In this document: positions 40,526-49,874 of the stretch, in pieces
Numbering within the stretch: position 1 is the first letter of the stretch
Layout: each line of letters begins with the position of its first letter
Assembly (NCBI GenBank): GCA_018435055.1
Contig: JAHDOA010000059.1
Coordinates: 1-56,268 of the forward strand
Direction of reading: 5' to 3'
Origin: Pelotomaculum sp.
GTDB lineage: Bacteria; Bacillota; Desulfotomaculia; Desulfotomaculales; Pelotomaculaceae
Length of the DNA stretch: 56,268 nucleotides
Made by a program: the position numbers and the translations under genes
The notes under the pieces: model-generated
The model's input: the letters and a program-made list of their open reading frames with translations, nothing else
Databases searched by the model: none
What the model was told of the DNA's origin: nothing

Positions 40526-42142
40526 ATGGCCAACAAAAAAGATTTTAAGTTGGAAATAGCCAGCATTGAAGACGCGACAAATTATGTGCGTGATTTATTA
40601 AAAAAATACAAATGCGCCGATCGTGACAGGGCGCAAGCAGAACTCTTTACGGAAGAGGCGGTTGTCTACTGGGCAAAAGCCGCCGCTGCCGGCGATACTT
40701 TTCAAATCGCGCTGCGCAAGCGTTTTAAGACCATAACTATATCCCTGTCTTACCGGGGAGCGCCGGCCGACCCGCTGTCCCCGCCTGAGGAAGATGAGGA
40801 TGATGAATTCAGCTTCATCGGCCAGAATATTTTAATCGGGCTGTCGACGGTCAGCTACAGCTATGAAAACGGCTATAATACGGTTAACTTTACGTTGAAA
40901 GAAAAAGGGATGAATCCTCTTGCCGCCATTGTTCTAGCTCTGGGGGCGGCCGTAATCTGCGGACTGTCCGTGAACTACTTCGCCCCCGCCCTGCAGAAAG
41001 TCCTGTCGGCCTCAATATTGACCCCCTTGAGCGACGCTTTTTTCGGATTGCTGAGCGGGATCGTCATTCCCTTTCTCTTTATGTCGGTAATTGCCAGTAT
41101 ATTTAACATGGAAAATATCGCCCAGATGAAACGCGTTTTCCGCATACTCTTTAGCTGGTTTGCAGGAATGACGGCTGTGTCGGGGGTAATTACCGCGCTG
41201 GCGGGTATGATTTGTTTTCCCCTGCAAGACGGCAGCGCCGCCGCAGGCGCCAGTGAGGGGATGTGGACACAGATTGCCGCAATGTTGTTTGATATTGTAC
41301 CTTCAAATATGTTTAAGTCCTTCTTAGACAGCAATACTTTGCAAACAATCTTCCTCGCCGCCATTATGGGTATTGCCATGCTTGCCATGAAAGAGCGTTT
41401 TCCCATTTTAACCAAAGTTATAACTGAGCTAAACCTGATTTTTTCTACTTTGTTGGACGCCGTTTGTTCCCTGATGCCCTGGGTGATCTTTATTTGTATT
41501 TTCAACATGCTGCTGACGGGGGACGGCGTGGCGCTCCTCAGTTCTTTTGGTGTTGTAGCGCTCATATGCGCGTGTTTTGCAGTATTGGCTTTCCTCGGCC
41601 TGGCCAGCGTGGCTGTCATCGAAAAGAAAAACCCGGTAAGCTACATCAAAACAATCGGCGCTATCTTGCTGATTGCCATATCTACCGCCAGCTCCAGCGC
41701 CACCTTTGCGCCTCACACCATGATTGCCACCACAAAACAGGGTATTCGCGATTATTTGGTTAAATTCACCATACCTGCAGCCGCGCTTTTTTTAAAACCC
41801 TTTATGGTGCCCGTCTTGTTTTTGACGACTTTATTTGTAGGTAGTCTATACGGGATCAACTTTGGTACGGCGGATATTGTGTCCATGATCCTGCTTTGCA
41901 TAATTATCGCTGTTGCGGCGCCACCCTCGCTGGGTATGGGGGCCTTTCTCTTCACGGTTGTATTCAAGAAATTCGGCATCCCGCTCGAAGGCCTGGCGCT
42001 AGCGGCGAGTCTTTATATATTTTTTGACTACCCGATGACTACCGGCGATATGTTTTTCATGAATATCAGCATGCTGCATACGGAGCACTGGCTGCGGCTG
42101 AAAGATAGAAAGGAAACCGCCGGGGTTCCCACCTCGCTTTGA
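40526..42142 (+). CDS. Dicarboxylate/cation symporter (DAACS) with an N-terminal degenerate GHKL domain, copy 1
   Basis: Residues about 130-530 are a sodium:dicarboxylate symporter with eight or more helices and the serine-rich re-entrant loop STASSSATFAPHTM. Residues 1-130 are an added domain resembling an RsbW-type GHKL (HATPase_c_2) kinase: LFTEEAVVYWAKAAAAG is in the place of the N-box and the strand ISLSYRGAPADPL is in the place of the G1 box, followed by IGQNILIGLSTVSYSYENG. The N-box Asn and the G1 Asp are absent, so ATP hydrolysis is unlikely. I chose ATG 40526 because copy 2 begins the same way; 40511 is the longer option. A role for the domain as a binding module for a STAS protein is inference. 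Confidence 0.75.
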   Translation: MANKKDFKLEIASIEDATNYVRDLLKKYKCADRDRAQAELFTEEAVVYWAKAAAAGDTFQIALRKRFKTITISLSYRGAPADPLSPPEEDEDDEFSFIGQNILIGLSTVSYSYENGYNTVNFTLKEKGMNPLAAIVLALGAAVICGLSVNYFAPALQKVLSASILTPLSDAFFGLLSGIVIPFLFMSVIASIFNMENIAQMKRVFRILFSWFAGMTAVSGVITALAGMICFPLQDGSAAAGASEGMWTQIAAMLFDIVPSNMFKSFLDSNTLQTIFLAAIMGIAMLAMKERFPILTKVITELNLIFSTLLDAVCSLMPWVIFICIFNMLLTGDGVALLSSFGVVALICACFAVLAFLGLASVAVIEKKNPVSYIKTIGAILLIAISTASSSATFAPHTMIATTKQGIRDYLVKFTIPAAALFLKPFMVPVLFLTTLFVGSLYGINFGTADIVSMILLCIIIAVAAPPSLGMGAFLFTVVFKKFGIPLEGLALAASLYIFFDYPMTTGDMFFMNISMLHTEHWLRLKDRKETAGVPTSL

Positions 42143-42202
42143 TGATTAAAATGTCGCAAAACCCGCTATAAATTTGGCGGTATGTAAGGACGGTATCAAA
42201 AA

Positions 42203-43816
42203 ATGGCCAACAAAAAAGATTTTAAGCTGGAAATAGCCAGCATTGAAGACGCGACAAATTTTGTGCGTGATTTATTAAAAAAATACAAATGCGCCAGCCG
42301 TGACAAGACGCAAGCAGAACTCTTTACTGAAGAGGCGGTTGTCTACTGGGCAAAAGCCGCCGCTGCGGGCGATACTTTCCAAATTGAGCTGCGCAAGCGG
42401 TTTAAAACTATAACCTTATCCTTGTCTTACCGGGGAGCGCCGGCCAATCCCCTGTCCCCGCCTGATGAAGATGAGGATGATGAATTCAGCTTCATCGGCC
42501 AGAATATTTTAATCGGGCTGACGACGGTCACCTATAGCTATGAAAACGGCTTTAATGTGGTTACCTTTACTTTGAAGGAAAAAGGGCTGAACCCTGTCGT
42601 AGCCATTGTCCTGGCCCTCGGCGCCGCCGTAATCTGCGGGCTGGCCGTGAACAGCTTTGCTCCTTTTATGCAGAATGTCCTATCTGCCTCAATATTGACT
42701 CCTTTGAGCAACGCTTTTTTCGGATTGCTGAATGCGATCGTCATTCCCTTTCTCTTTGTGTCTGTAATTGCCAGTATATTTAACATGGAAAATATCGCCC
42801 AGATGAAACGCATTTTTCGCATACTCTTTAGCTGGTTTGTGGGAATAACGGTTGTGTCGGGAGTAATTGCCATGCTGGCCGGGATTATTTTTTTCCCCCA
42901 GCAGGGTGGCGCCGCTGCCAGCGCCAGTGAGGGAATCTGGGCGCAGATTGCCGCAATGGTGTTTGATATTGTGCCTTCAAATATATTTAAATCTTTTTTA
43001 GATAGCAATACCTTGCAAACGATCTTCCTCGCCGCCGTTATGGGTATTGCCATGCTTGCCATGAAAGAGCGTTTTCCCATTTTAACCAAAGTTATAACTG
43101 AGCTAAACCTGATTTTTTCTACCTTGTTGGACGCCATTTGTTCCCTGATGCCCTGGGTGATCTTTATTTGTATTTTCAACATGCTGCTGTCAGGGGACGG
43201 CGGGGCGCTCCTTAGTTCCCTTGGCGTAGTCCTGCTGATCTGTGTCTGTTTTGCAGTCATTACAGTGCTATGCCTGACAAGCATTGTTTTCATTGAAAAG
43301 AAAAACCCGGTAAGCTACATCAAAACTATCGGCTCTATCCTGCTCATTGCCGTATCTACCGCCAGTTCAAGCGCTACCTTTGCGCCTCATACTATGATTG
43401 CCACCACCAAACAGGGCATTCGTGACTATCTGGTTAAATTCTCTATACCTGTGGGCGCCCTGTTTTCCAAACCTTATGTGGTGCCGGTCTTATTTTTGAT
43501 GACTTTATTTGTGGGCGGCTTTTACGGGATCAGTTTTGGCACGGCGGACATAGCGGCAATGGTCCTGCTTTGCATAATTATGTCCGTGGCCGTGCCGCCC
43601 ACGCAGGGTATGGGTCCCTTTCTTTTTACGGTTGTATTTAAGAGGTTCGGTATCCCGCTCGAAGGCCTGGCGATGGCGGCAAGTCTTTTTATTCTATTCG
43701 ATTACCTAATTACCACCGGCAATGTGTTTTCCATTAATATCAGCATGCTGCATACAGAGCACCGGCTGCGGAAGACAAGTCAGGAGGAAACGGCGAAATT
43801 TTCTGCCTCAAGTTAA
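42203..43816 (+). CDS. Dicarboxylate/cation symporter (DAACS) with an N-terminal degenerate GHKL domain, copy 2
   Basis: This is a tandem duplicate of the gene 60 bases upstream, 537 residues, nearly identical over long stretches and starting MANKKDFKLEIASIEDATNF. Differences concentrate in the last third of the membrane part (for example VGGFYGISFGTADIAAM), so the two may differ in substrate. The serine-rich loop STASSSATFAPHTM is kept. The N-terminal domain has the same losses at the N-box (TEEAVVYW) and the G1 box (YRGAPANPL). The acidic linker PDEDEDDEF separates it from the rest of its fold. A ribosome site TAAGGA precedes the ATG. Confidence 0.75.
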   Translation: MANKKDFKLEIASIEDATNFVRDLLKKYKCASRDKTQAELFTEEAVVYWAKAAAAGDTFQIELRKRFKTITLSLSYRGAPANPLSPPDEDEDDEFSFIGQNILIGLTTVTYSYENGFNVVTFTLKEKGLNPVVAIVLALGAAVICGLAVNSFAPFMQNVLSASILTPLSNAFFGLLNAIVIPFLFVSVIASIFNMENIAQMKRIFRILFSWFVGITVVSGVIAMLAGIIFFPQQGGAAASASEGIWAQIAAMVFDIVPSNIFKSFLDSNTLQTIFLAAVMGIAMLAMKERFPILTKVITELNLIFSTLLDAICSLMPWVIFICIFNMLLSGDGGALLSSLGVVLLICVCFAVITVLCLTSIVFIEKKNPVSYIKTIGSILLIAVSTASSSATFAPHTMIATTKQGIRDYLVKFSIPVGALFSKPYVVPVLFLMTLFVGGFYGISFGTADIAAMVLLCIIMSVAVPPTQGMGPFLFTVVFKRFGIPLEGLAMAASLFILFDYLITTGNVFSINISMLHTEHRLRKTSQEETAKFSASS

Positions 43817-43877
43817 GGTGACGCAGCGTTGAGGGCGCCAGGGGTGTCATAGGGACGTATCAGTTAATGGGTTTATA

Positions 43878-44185
43878 TTGCAGGACAATGTTTTAGAAGG
43901 GACTTCTTCAAGGGCGATGGTAGTACATAAGGGAAAACTTTATGTATCTACTGTTAACGAAATAAATCTGTTAACGAAATAAATCCAAGTCCAACTCCAA
44001 TGCTGTATAACAGCTTAGACCCTGAGTTCTATCCCTGGGAGCCGGTTTTCAATGCGCCAGGCCTGCCTGATAAAAACCCACAGGGTGCTATAAGTAATAT
44101 GGCGGTATTTAATAATCGGATTTATGTTGGTGTAAGTAATCCGGATGGGGCACAAAACCATTATAAAAATGTAAGGGATGATTGA
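43878..44185 (+). pseudogene. Remnant of a beta-propeller-like surface protein, frameshifted by a 17-bp duplication
   Basis: One frame reads SRAMVVHKGKLYVSTVNEIN and another PQGAISNMAVFNNRIYVGVSNPDGAQ; both look like blades of a kelch/propeller protein. Deleting one of two copies of a 17-base unit (43951-43967, 43968-43984) joins them into a single reading of about 95 codons. There is no ribosome site or signal peptide at the left edge, and the right edge stops abruptly at the next gene. It is a fragment of a larger lost gene. Confidence 0.6.
43951..43984 (+). repeat. 17-bp tandem duplication
   Basis: CTGTTAACGAAATAAAT occurs twice without a gap. It breaks the frame of the propeller remnant. 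Confidence 0.9.
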
Positions 44186-44190
44186 AAAAA

Positions 44191-45018
44191 ATGAGTAAAC
44201 GATTTACGTGCTTGAGGTGGAAAGTATATTCAGTAATGCTTGTGGCGTTGCTCTGTGCGGCGCTTGCCGGCTGTTCAGCCACGCCGGTCACCCAAACTGC
44301 TCCCGGCGCCAGTGCGGAAGATGTCCTATATCAGGTGTCAACACTCGGCGCCCTGATGCAGGGAGTATATGACGGGGAAATGGAAGTTGGACAGCTGGTG
44401 CAGGAAGGCGACCTGGGCATCGGTACTTTTGAGGCCCTTGACGGGGAAATGGTGGTTTTAGACGGCAGGGTCTACCAGGTGCGGGGAGACGGTCAAGTGC
44501 ATGAAGCGGCTGATACGGTGAAAACTCCCTTTGCCGTGGTGACCAGGTTCGATCCGGATCAACAGGTGCAACTATCCGGTATTGAGAGCTATGCCCGGTT
44601 AAAGGATGAGCTGGATAAACTATGCCCCAGCCCCAATCTGTTTTACGCTTTCAAAGTGGAAGGGACCTTTGGGTATGTGCAAACGCGCAGTGTTCCCCCG
44701 CAAGAGAAACCTTATCCGCCTCTGGTAGAGGTAACGGATATGCAGCCGACCTTTGAGTTTCACGACGTAAAGGGTACGCTGGCCGGTTTTTGGTGCCCAT
44801 CTTATGCCGAGGGTGCAAATATGCCCGGCTATCATCTTCATTTTCTGACGGAAGACCGCGCGGGCGGGGGGCATTTACTGGAGTGCACACTGGCCGAAGG
44901 CAGTGCCGCGGTAGATATCACTACCGAATTTCACATGCTCCTGCCGGAAAATGATCATTTCACCCAGGCGGACCTGGGAAGTGTTAAAAAGGTGGATATT
45001 GAGCGGGCCGAGCAGTAA
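44191..45018 (+). CDS. alsD: Exported alpha-acetolactate decarboxylase (lipoprotein form)
   Basis: The enzyme converts 2-acetolactate to acetoin. The last 240 residues match the ALDC family: the zinc ligands are seen as GYHLHFLTEDRAGGGHLLEC (His-x-His-x10-His, near residue 210), with the conserved Arg in QTRSVPPQ and the Glu-rich end. Unlike textbook enzymes it carries an N-terminal signal with a lipobox (VALLCAALAGCSA), so it should be anchored outside the cell. No acetolactate synthase gene is nearby. I use ATG 44191; TTG 44182 would add three residues. An extracellular ALDC is unexpected and could act on another substrate. Confidence 0.8.
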   Translation: MSKRFTCLRWKVYSVMLVALLCAALAGCSATPVTQTAPGASAEDVLYQVSTLGALMQGVYDGEMEVGQLVQEGDLGIGTFEALDGEMVVLDGRVYQVRGDGQVHEAADTVKTPFAVVTRFDPDQQVQLSGIESYARLKDELDKLCPSPNLFYAFKVEGTFGYVQTRSVPPQEKPYPPLVEVTDMQPTFEFHDVKGTLAGFWCPSYAEGANMPGYHLHFLTEDRAGGGHLLECTLAEGSAAVDITTEFHMLLPENDHFTQADLGSVKKVDIERAEQ

Positions 45019-45221
45019 ATAACATTATAACGGGGGCGGAAGTATACTACTTGCATTCAACCCAGTCAATAAACATCGTGCCTGCGGAACGGTGTTTATT
45101 TGCCGCGCGGAAGAACGACAGCAGGATAACAGCAGTTAAAGTGAACCCGCCAAACCATGAAATATCCATTGCAATTCTGCGGGTTTTTAAATAATGCGGG
45201 GAAACAAGGTTTCGACTTTGC
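45019..45221. other. Convergent intergenic region
   Basis: The short gap between the ALDC gene and the minus-strand ABC system holds no clear terminator. A minus-strand frame reading DISWFGGFTLTAVILLSFFRAANKH lies at about 45080-45170. It is hydrophobic and could be a small membrane protein, but I see no ribosome site good enough to call it. Confidence 0.3.
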
Positions 45222-47471
45222 TCACCCGCGCTGTACCTGCTTTCTTCTTGCTTTCGGGTCGGTGACCCATTCCACATACCCCAGGAAAAGGGAAAGTAGC
45301 CATGATATGAAAAAGTACAGCACCGCCACCATAATCAGGGGAAAGAAGGCATCAAAGGTGCGGCTGCGGATAATATCGCTGGCTTTGGTCAAATCCTGCA
45401 CGGCGATGTAGCCAACTACGGAAGTCATCTTCACCAGGGAAATGAATTCTCCTTTATAGACGGGTATAATTTGCCTTACCGCTTGGGGCAGGACGATGTA
45501 GAGGAAAGTTTTTGCTTTGGTAAATCCAGTGGCAATGCCGGCTTCGATTTGTCCTTTGTCCACACTTTCGATACCTGTTCGAAACATCTCGGAGACATAG
45601 GCTGCAAAATTCATGCCGAAGGCGATCACTGCAACTAGGACGGGATCAATATTTACGGAAGCAAAAACGATATAGAATATAATCATTAAGAGGATCAGCA
45701 CGGGAGTGCCGCGCAGAATAGAGATATAGATTTTGGCTGGCTGTTGGAGAGCCTTGTTTTGCGACATGCGCATAAAGCAGATCAGAGCGCCCAGCAGTGT
45801 GCCGAGGAAGGTTGCCAGGAGCGAAATGATTACCGTTACTTTTAGCCCGCTGACGATCAGCAAATAACGGTTTTCCAGGATTATGTTGTTGTAGAAACTA
45901 TCGCCGGCCTTTGATAGAAAGGATGCTTTTTTCCCGGCGGCAGCGTCGCCGTCGTTGGCCGCAATATTTGACTTGAGGGCGATGACAGCTGTTTTAAAAT
46001 CCATGTACGGGTCGGAAAAATCAATTTGCTGCTGTCTCTCTTTTGTAATGGCAATACCGTCGGTAATTATGTCAACTTTTCCGGAAGCGAGGGCAATCAC
46101 CAGGGCGGAAAATTCCATAGTCTTGATTTCGAGCCTTAACCCCTCGTGTTGTGCAAACCGTTGCAGCATTTCAATATCAAAACCAACATATTTACCGTTC
46201 ATATATGCCACATGAGGTAAATCCGCCACTGCAACCCCCAGAACAACTTCTTCCCCGGTCTCAGGGTATTTAAATTCAGGCATTTCTGCCTTTTCGGGAT
46301 CATCTTCAAACCAGCGCTGATACATCTCATCGTAAGCGCCGTCAGCTCTAATAGTTTTTAAATAGTTGTTAAACTTCTCCCGAAGTAATGGGTTGTTTTT
46401 GTTGAACCCCACGCCCAGGGGATTTGTTAAGGCGTCATCCGTAAGGATTCCCAGTTCCGGATTGTTCTTAAGCAATACTTTCGCTGATGTTAAATCATAA
46501 AAAGCCACGTCAGCTTTTTTATTTTTCAGGGCTAAAACCATGTCGGTAGGGCTGTCAAAGCGTTTAATCTCCGCACTGGGGTAGTGGCTGGCGACAAAAG
46601 CGTCGTGAATGGTTCCTGTATATACCGCCACTCTCTTGCCGTCTATATCATCCAGCGATACCATTTTGCCGCCATTTGCTACTGTGTCCGGGGCCTTTTT
46701 GACCAGCATCACCTGGGCGCTGGCAAAAACAGGCTGGCTAAAATTGATTGATTTTTTGCGTTCTTCGGTATTGGTCAATGTGAACGCCAAATCTATTTTG
46801 CCTGATTGCAGGGCCGGGATCAATGCGGCAAACTTCATGTCGGAAAACTCCACCGGTTTGCCCAGCCCGATCGCAATCCTGCGGGCGAGTTCACTATCAA
46901 AGCCTGTGATTCTCCTGTTTTCATCAGTAAAGCAAAAAGGTTCCCGGGTAGCGTTCACGCCAATTTTTAGAGTTGTTCCATCTGTAGGCGCAGTAAGCTC
47001 AACTTGTTCATAAGGGGATAAGTCCTCCTTAATCCAACGTTCACACATGTCTTCCAATGTCCCGTCGCTTATTAGTCCGGCAATAATTTCGTCTACTGCC
47101 GCAAGCAGTTCATCATTGCCTTTCCTTACTCCGATGGCTATGTCCTCTTTTCCCAACGGTTCAGGCAGATACCACATGTCCGGATTATGCTTCGTCACAT
47201 TTATTGCTTCTGTATAGTCCATAACCACAGCCTCAATCTGTCCTGCTTTCAATGCGGCTACGGCGTCCATGACATCATCAAAAATTTTGACGTCTGCGCC
47301 GGGGAACCTGGCCCTGGTCATTTGCTCTCCGGTTGAGCCGGTCATGACACCGATTTTGGCCTCACTGGCGTCATCCAGTTTCGTGATTATTTTTTCTGAT
47401 TTGCCGCATCCCGCCGGAATAACAGCTATCATTAAACAGATAAAAAACAGAACAGCAGCCTTCCTCATCAA
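45222..47471 (-). CDS. Amino-acid-type ABC transporter: two solute-binding domains fused to the permease
   Basis: The 749-residue protein starts with a lipoprotein signal (FFICLMIAVIPAGC). It continues with solute-binding sequence in an unusual order: a lobe II-like part (about 35-150, AKIGVMTGSTGEQM), a lobe I-like part (about 165-265, TLKIGVNATREPFCF), a second lobe II (about 270-395, KRVAVYTGTIHDAF) and a second lobe I (about 410-510, VVLGVAVADLPHVAY). The last 220 residues are a HisM/GlnP-type permease with its coupling loop (EAGIATGFTKAKTFLYIVLPQAVRQ). Lobe order II-I-II-I suggests two circularly permuted binding domains. It lies downstream of two ATPase genes on the same strand and probably works with them. 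Confidence 0.75.
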   Translation of the reverse strand: MMRKAAVLFFICLMIAVIPAGCGKSEKIITKLDDASEAKIGVMTGSTGEQMTRARFPGADVKIFDDVMDAVAALKAGQIEAVVMDYTEAINVTKHNPDMWYLPEPLGKEDIAIGVRKGNDELLAAVDEIIAGLISDGTLEDMCERWIKEDLSPYEQVELTAPTDGTTLKIGVNATREPFCFTDENRRITGFDSELARRIAIGLGKPVEFSDMKFAALIPALQSGKIDLAFTLTNTEERKKSINFSQPVFASAQVMLVKKAPDTVANGGKMVSLDDIDGKRVAVYTGTIHDAFVASHYPSAEIKRFDSPTDMVLALKNKKADVAFYDLTSAKVLLKNNPELGILTDDALTNPLGVGFNKNNPLLREKFNNYLKTIRADGAYDEMYQRWFEDDPEKAEMPEFKYPETGEEVVLGVAVADLPHVAYMNGKYVGFDIEMLQRFAQHEGLRLEIKTMEFSALVIALASGKVDIITDGIAITKERQQQIDFSDPYMDFKTAVIALKSNIAANDGDAAAGKKASFLSKAGDSFYNNIILENRYLLIVSGLKVTVIISLLATFLGTLLGALICFMRMSQNKALQQPAKIYISILRGTPVLILLMIIFYIVFASVNIDPVLVAVIAFGMNFAAYVSEMFRTGIESVDKGQIEAGIATGFTKAKTFLYIVLPQAVRQIIPVYKGEFISLVKMTSVVGYIAVQDLTKASDIIRSRTFDAFFPLIMVAVLYFFISWLLSLFLGYVEWVTDPKARRKQVQRG

Positions 47472-47539
47472 TCATACCTCCTGTCACTATTGCGCCATAT
47501 ACCACGTATACCAATTGGGTCGGGATTTCTGGCAAGTTT

Positions 47540-48628
47540 TCAATGAGACGCCCCTTTAACGTTTATGGATAGTATGTTTTTGTCGTTTTCGTACTTGTAC
47601 TGGATGCCGGCGCTGCGGCTTTGAATAAGCTTGAGCCCGATGTCATCGTCGTGTACACTTGCTTCAAGCGGATTAACCGGCGCCCCGGCAGCTACGCACA
47701 AAAACTCCACCTGTCCGGTTTTTTCGGAATAAGCCAGACGGAGTTCAATATCGGAAAAATCTGTTTGTAGCAGCAGTACCTCCTCCACCAGCAGCAGTAC
47801 ATTGTCACAAACTCGCCGTGGCAAAAAATGTTTATTGCAAAAAGTTTCAATTTCTGCGTTCATGGCATAGAGGTCATAATTGGGGCTGTCGATATGATAA
47901 TGATAACTGCGCACCCTGTTTATAAAAGAGCTGGTTTTTTCTTTTTGCGGGTTATCAAAGATCTGCTCAGGTGGGCCATCTTCGTAAATTACGCCTTCGT
48001 CCATATAAAACACCCGGGTGGATATGTTGCGGGCAAATTCCATTTCATGGGTAACAACCAGCATGGTCATACCGTCTTTGGCCAGACGGCGGATCACCGC
48101 CAATACTTCGCTTACCGTGGTGGGGTCAAGGGCTGAAGTTGGTTCGTCGAACAGTATAACCTCCGGCTCCATAGCCAGGCAGCGGGCTATGGCTACTCTT
48201 TGTTTTTGCCCGCCGGAAAGCTCATCTGGGAAATTATTCGCTTTTTCCGCCAGCCCCACCAGCTTTAATAGTTCAAATGCTTTGCTGCCGGCTTCTGATT
48301 TGCTTTTGCCAAGCAGTTTTACCGGCCCAATGGTGAGGTTTTCCAGCACCGAAAGATGTGCGTACAGATTAAAAGATTGAAAGACCATACCCATCTTTTG
48401 GCGTATTTTTGGCACATTGGTAGTTTTCGCCAAAAGATCAATATTGTTAATATAAATGCTGCCGCCGCTGGGCTTTTCCAGCAGGTTAAGGCAGCGTAAT
48501 AAAGTGCTTTTTCCAGTACCGGAAGGACCTATGATGGTTATTATCTCGCCCTTGTGAATTTCAGCGTTTATATCCTTCAGCACGGTGAGATCGCCATAAC
48601 TCTTGCTCAAGTGTTTTATCTTAATCAT
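47540..48628 (-). CDS. Amino-acid ABC transporter ATPase with a C-terminal degenerate GHKL domain (copy A)
   Basis: Residues 1-240 are a complete GlnQ-type ATPase: Walker [10 protein letters not shown] near residue 34, signature LSGGQKQR near residue 136, Walker [13 protein letters not shown] near residue 157 and the switch His VVTHEME. Residues about 250-362 are an extra domain resembling an RsbW-type GHKL kinase ([16 protein letters not shown], then [11 protein letters not shown] and [20 protein letters not shown]). The N-box Asn is replaced (EEVLLL) and no DxGxG is present. I start it at ATG 48628, 8 bases after AAGGTG, rather than at 48670. It lies beside the permease fusion gene. Confidence 0.8.
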   Translation of the reverse strand: MIKIKHLSKSYGDLTVLKDINAEIHKGEIITIIGPSGTGKSTLLRCLNLLEKPSGGSIYINNIDLLAKTTNVPKIRQKMGMVFQSFNLYAHLSVLENLTIGPVKLLGKSKSEAGSKAFELLKLVGLAEKANNFPDELSGGQKQRVAIARCLAMEPEVILFDEPTSALDPTTVSEVLAVIRRLAKDGMTMLVVTHEMEFARNISTRVFYMDEGVIYEDGPPEQIFDNPQKEKTSSFINRVRSYHYHIDSPNYDLYAMNAEIETFCNKHFLPRRVCDNVLLLVEEVLLLQTDFSDIELRLAYSEKTGQVEFLCVAAGAPVNPLEASVHDDDIGLKLIQSRSAGIQYKYENDKNILSINVKGASH

Positions 48629-48767
48629 GCGCCAACACCTTCTTTTACGCGTTTTATTTTCGTAGTTCAACCGTACATTCAGTTCAGTTGACTTTCATCT
48701 GATGCTTACTGAGGGGATGAATTCAGTAAGGATGAACTAATCATTGGAAGGTTTTTCTTTAGATTGC

Positions 48768-49871
48768 TTAAGATTTGCCATCAGCGCTTTTCATGACCAG
48801 TTTAAGGACATTGACGTTATCATCACGGGTGTACGAGATTTCATTGGTGAACCCTTTGATCAGGCGGCGGCTGATTTCATCAAAGGATTCATTTTCAATA
48901 ATGTTACCGTCGGGGGCGGTATAACGGAGATATATTTCCTTTTCACCTGTGTTTTCATTATATCTGACGGTTATAGCAATCCGATCAGTTTGCCTGGCGC
49001 CGGCGGTAATATAAACTATCAGTTCTTCGATGACCAGGTTGATATTGTCTTTCTCCTGTTTGGTAAGGTCATATTTTTGACAATAATCAGTTAACATTCT
49101 AACAAACTCGTAAATATCGATATCGATTATTTGCGACGCATATTCTAGAACCTTCAGCTTGTTTATAAATGCTCTGGTTTTTTCCCGCTGGGGGTTGTTG
49201 AAAATTGCCTCCGGCGTGCCCTTTTCATAGATGCCCTTCTCGTCCATATAAAAAATCATGCTGGCGATATTTTTGGCAAAATTCATCTCATGGGTGACAA
49301 TGACACAGGTCATGCCGCTTTTGGTCAGCTTGCGGATTACGGACAGCACTTCGTCAACCATAGTCGGGTCCAGGGCGCTGGTCGGTTCGTCAAAAAGTAT
49401 TATTTCCGGACGCATGGCCAGACAGCGCGCTATGGCGGCTCTCTGTTTCTGTCCGCCGGAAAGTTGATCGGGCATGTAGTCGGCGCGGTTGGCGATGCCG
49501 ACCATTTTCAGATATTTAAACGCTTCGGCGATGGCTTGTTTTTTGGGTATTTTAAAGATATTTACCGGCGCCAGGATCACGTTTTCCAGGATGGTTTTAT
49601 GGGAAAAAAGGTTAAAGCTTTGATATACCATACCCATTTTTTGCCGTACCCGGTCAATGCCGGCGTCCTTTTTGGTGATATCTACCCCGTCAATGATAAT
49701 CTCACCCGAGTCAGGCTGTTCCAACAAGTTCAGACAGCGGATCAATGTGCTTTTACCGCAGCCCGAGGGGCCGATAATAACTATAACATCGCCCCGGTTA
49801 ATTTCTGCGCTGACGTTTTCAAAAACCAGGTTATCACCATAGCTTTTCTTTAAATTCTTGATCGAGATCAC
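48768..49871 (-). CDS. Amino-acid ABC transporter ATPase with a C-terminal degenerate GHKL domain (copy B)
   Basis: The ATPase half (residues 1-240) has Walker A GPSGCGKST, signature LSGGQKQR, Walker [16 protein letters not shown] and the switch His VTHEMNF. The last 125 residues again resemble an RsbW-type domain: EKDNINLVIEELIVYITAG stands at the N-box with Tyr or Val where Asn is expected, and the final strands read EISYTRDDNVNVLKLVMKS. It is a paralogue of copy A. The gene follows the permease at 49875 by 3 bases, so the pair forms one transporter with the binding protein at 50606. Confidence 0.8.
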   Translation of the reverse strand: MISIKNLKKSYGDNLVFENVSAEINRGDVIVIIGPSGCGKSTLIRCLNLLEQPDSGEIIIDGVDITKKDAGIDRVRQKMGMVYQSFNLFSHKTILENVILAPVNIFKIPKKQAIAEAFKYLKMVGIANRADYMPDQLSGGQKQRAAIARCLAMRPEIILFDEPTSALDPTMVDEVLSVIRKLTKSGMTCVIVTHEMNFAKNIASMIFYMDEKGIYEKGTPEAIFNNPQREKTRAFINKLKVLEYASQIIDIDIYEFVRMLTDYCQKYDLTKQEKDNINLVIEELIVYITAGARQTDRIAITVRYNENTGEKEIYLRYTAPDGNIIENESFDEISRRLIKGFTNEISYTRDDNVNVLKLVMKSADGKS

Positions 49872-49874
49872 TGG

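Noticed and set aside
41464-41763. Frames overlapping the symporter genes
   Set aside because: They are shadows in other frames of the two duplicated symporters.
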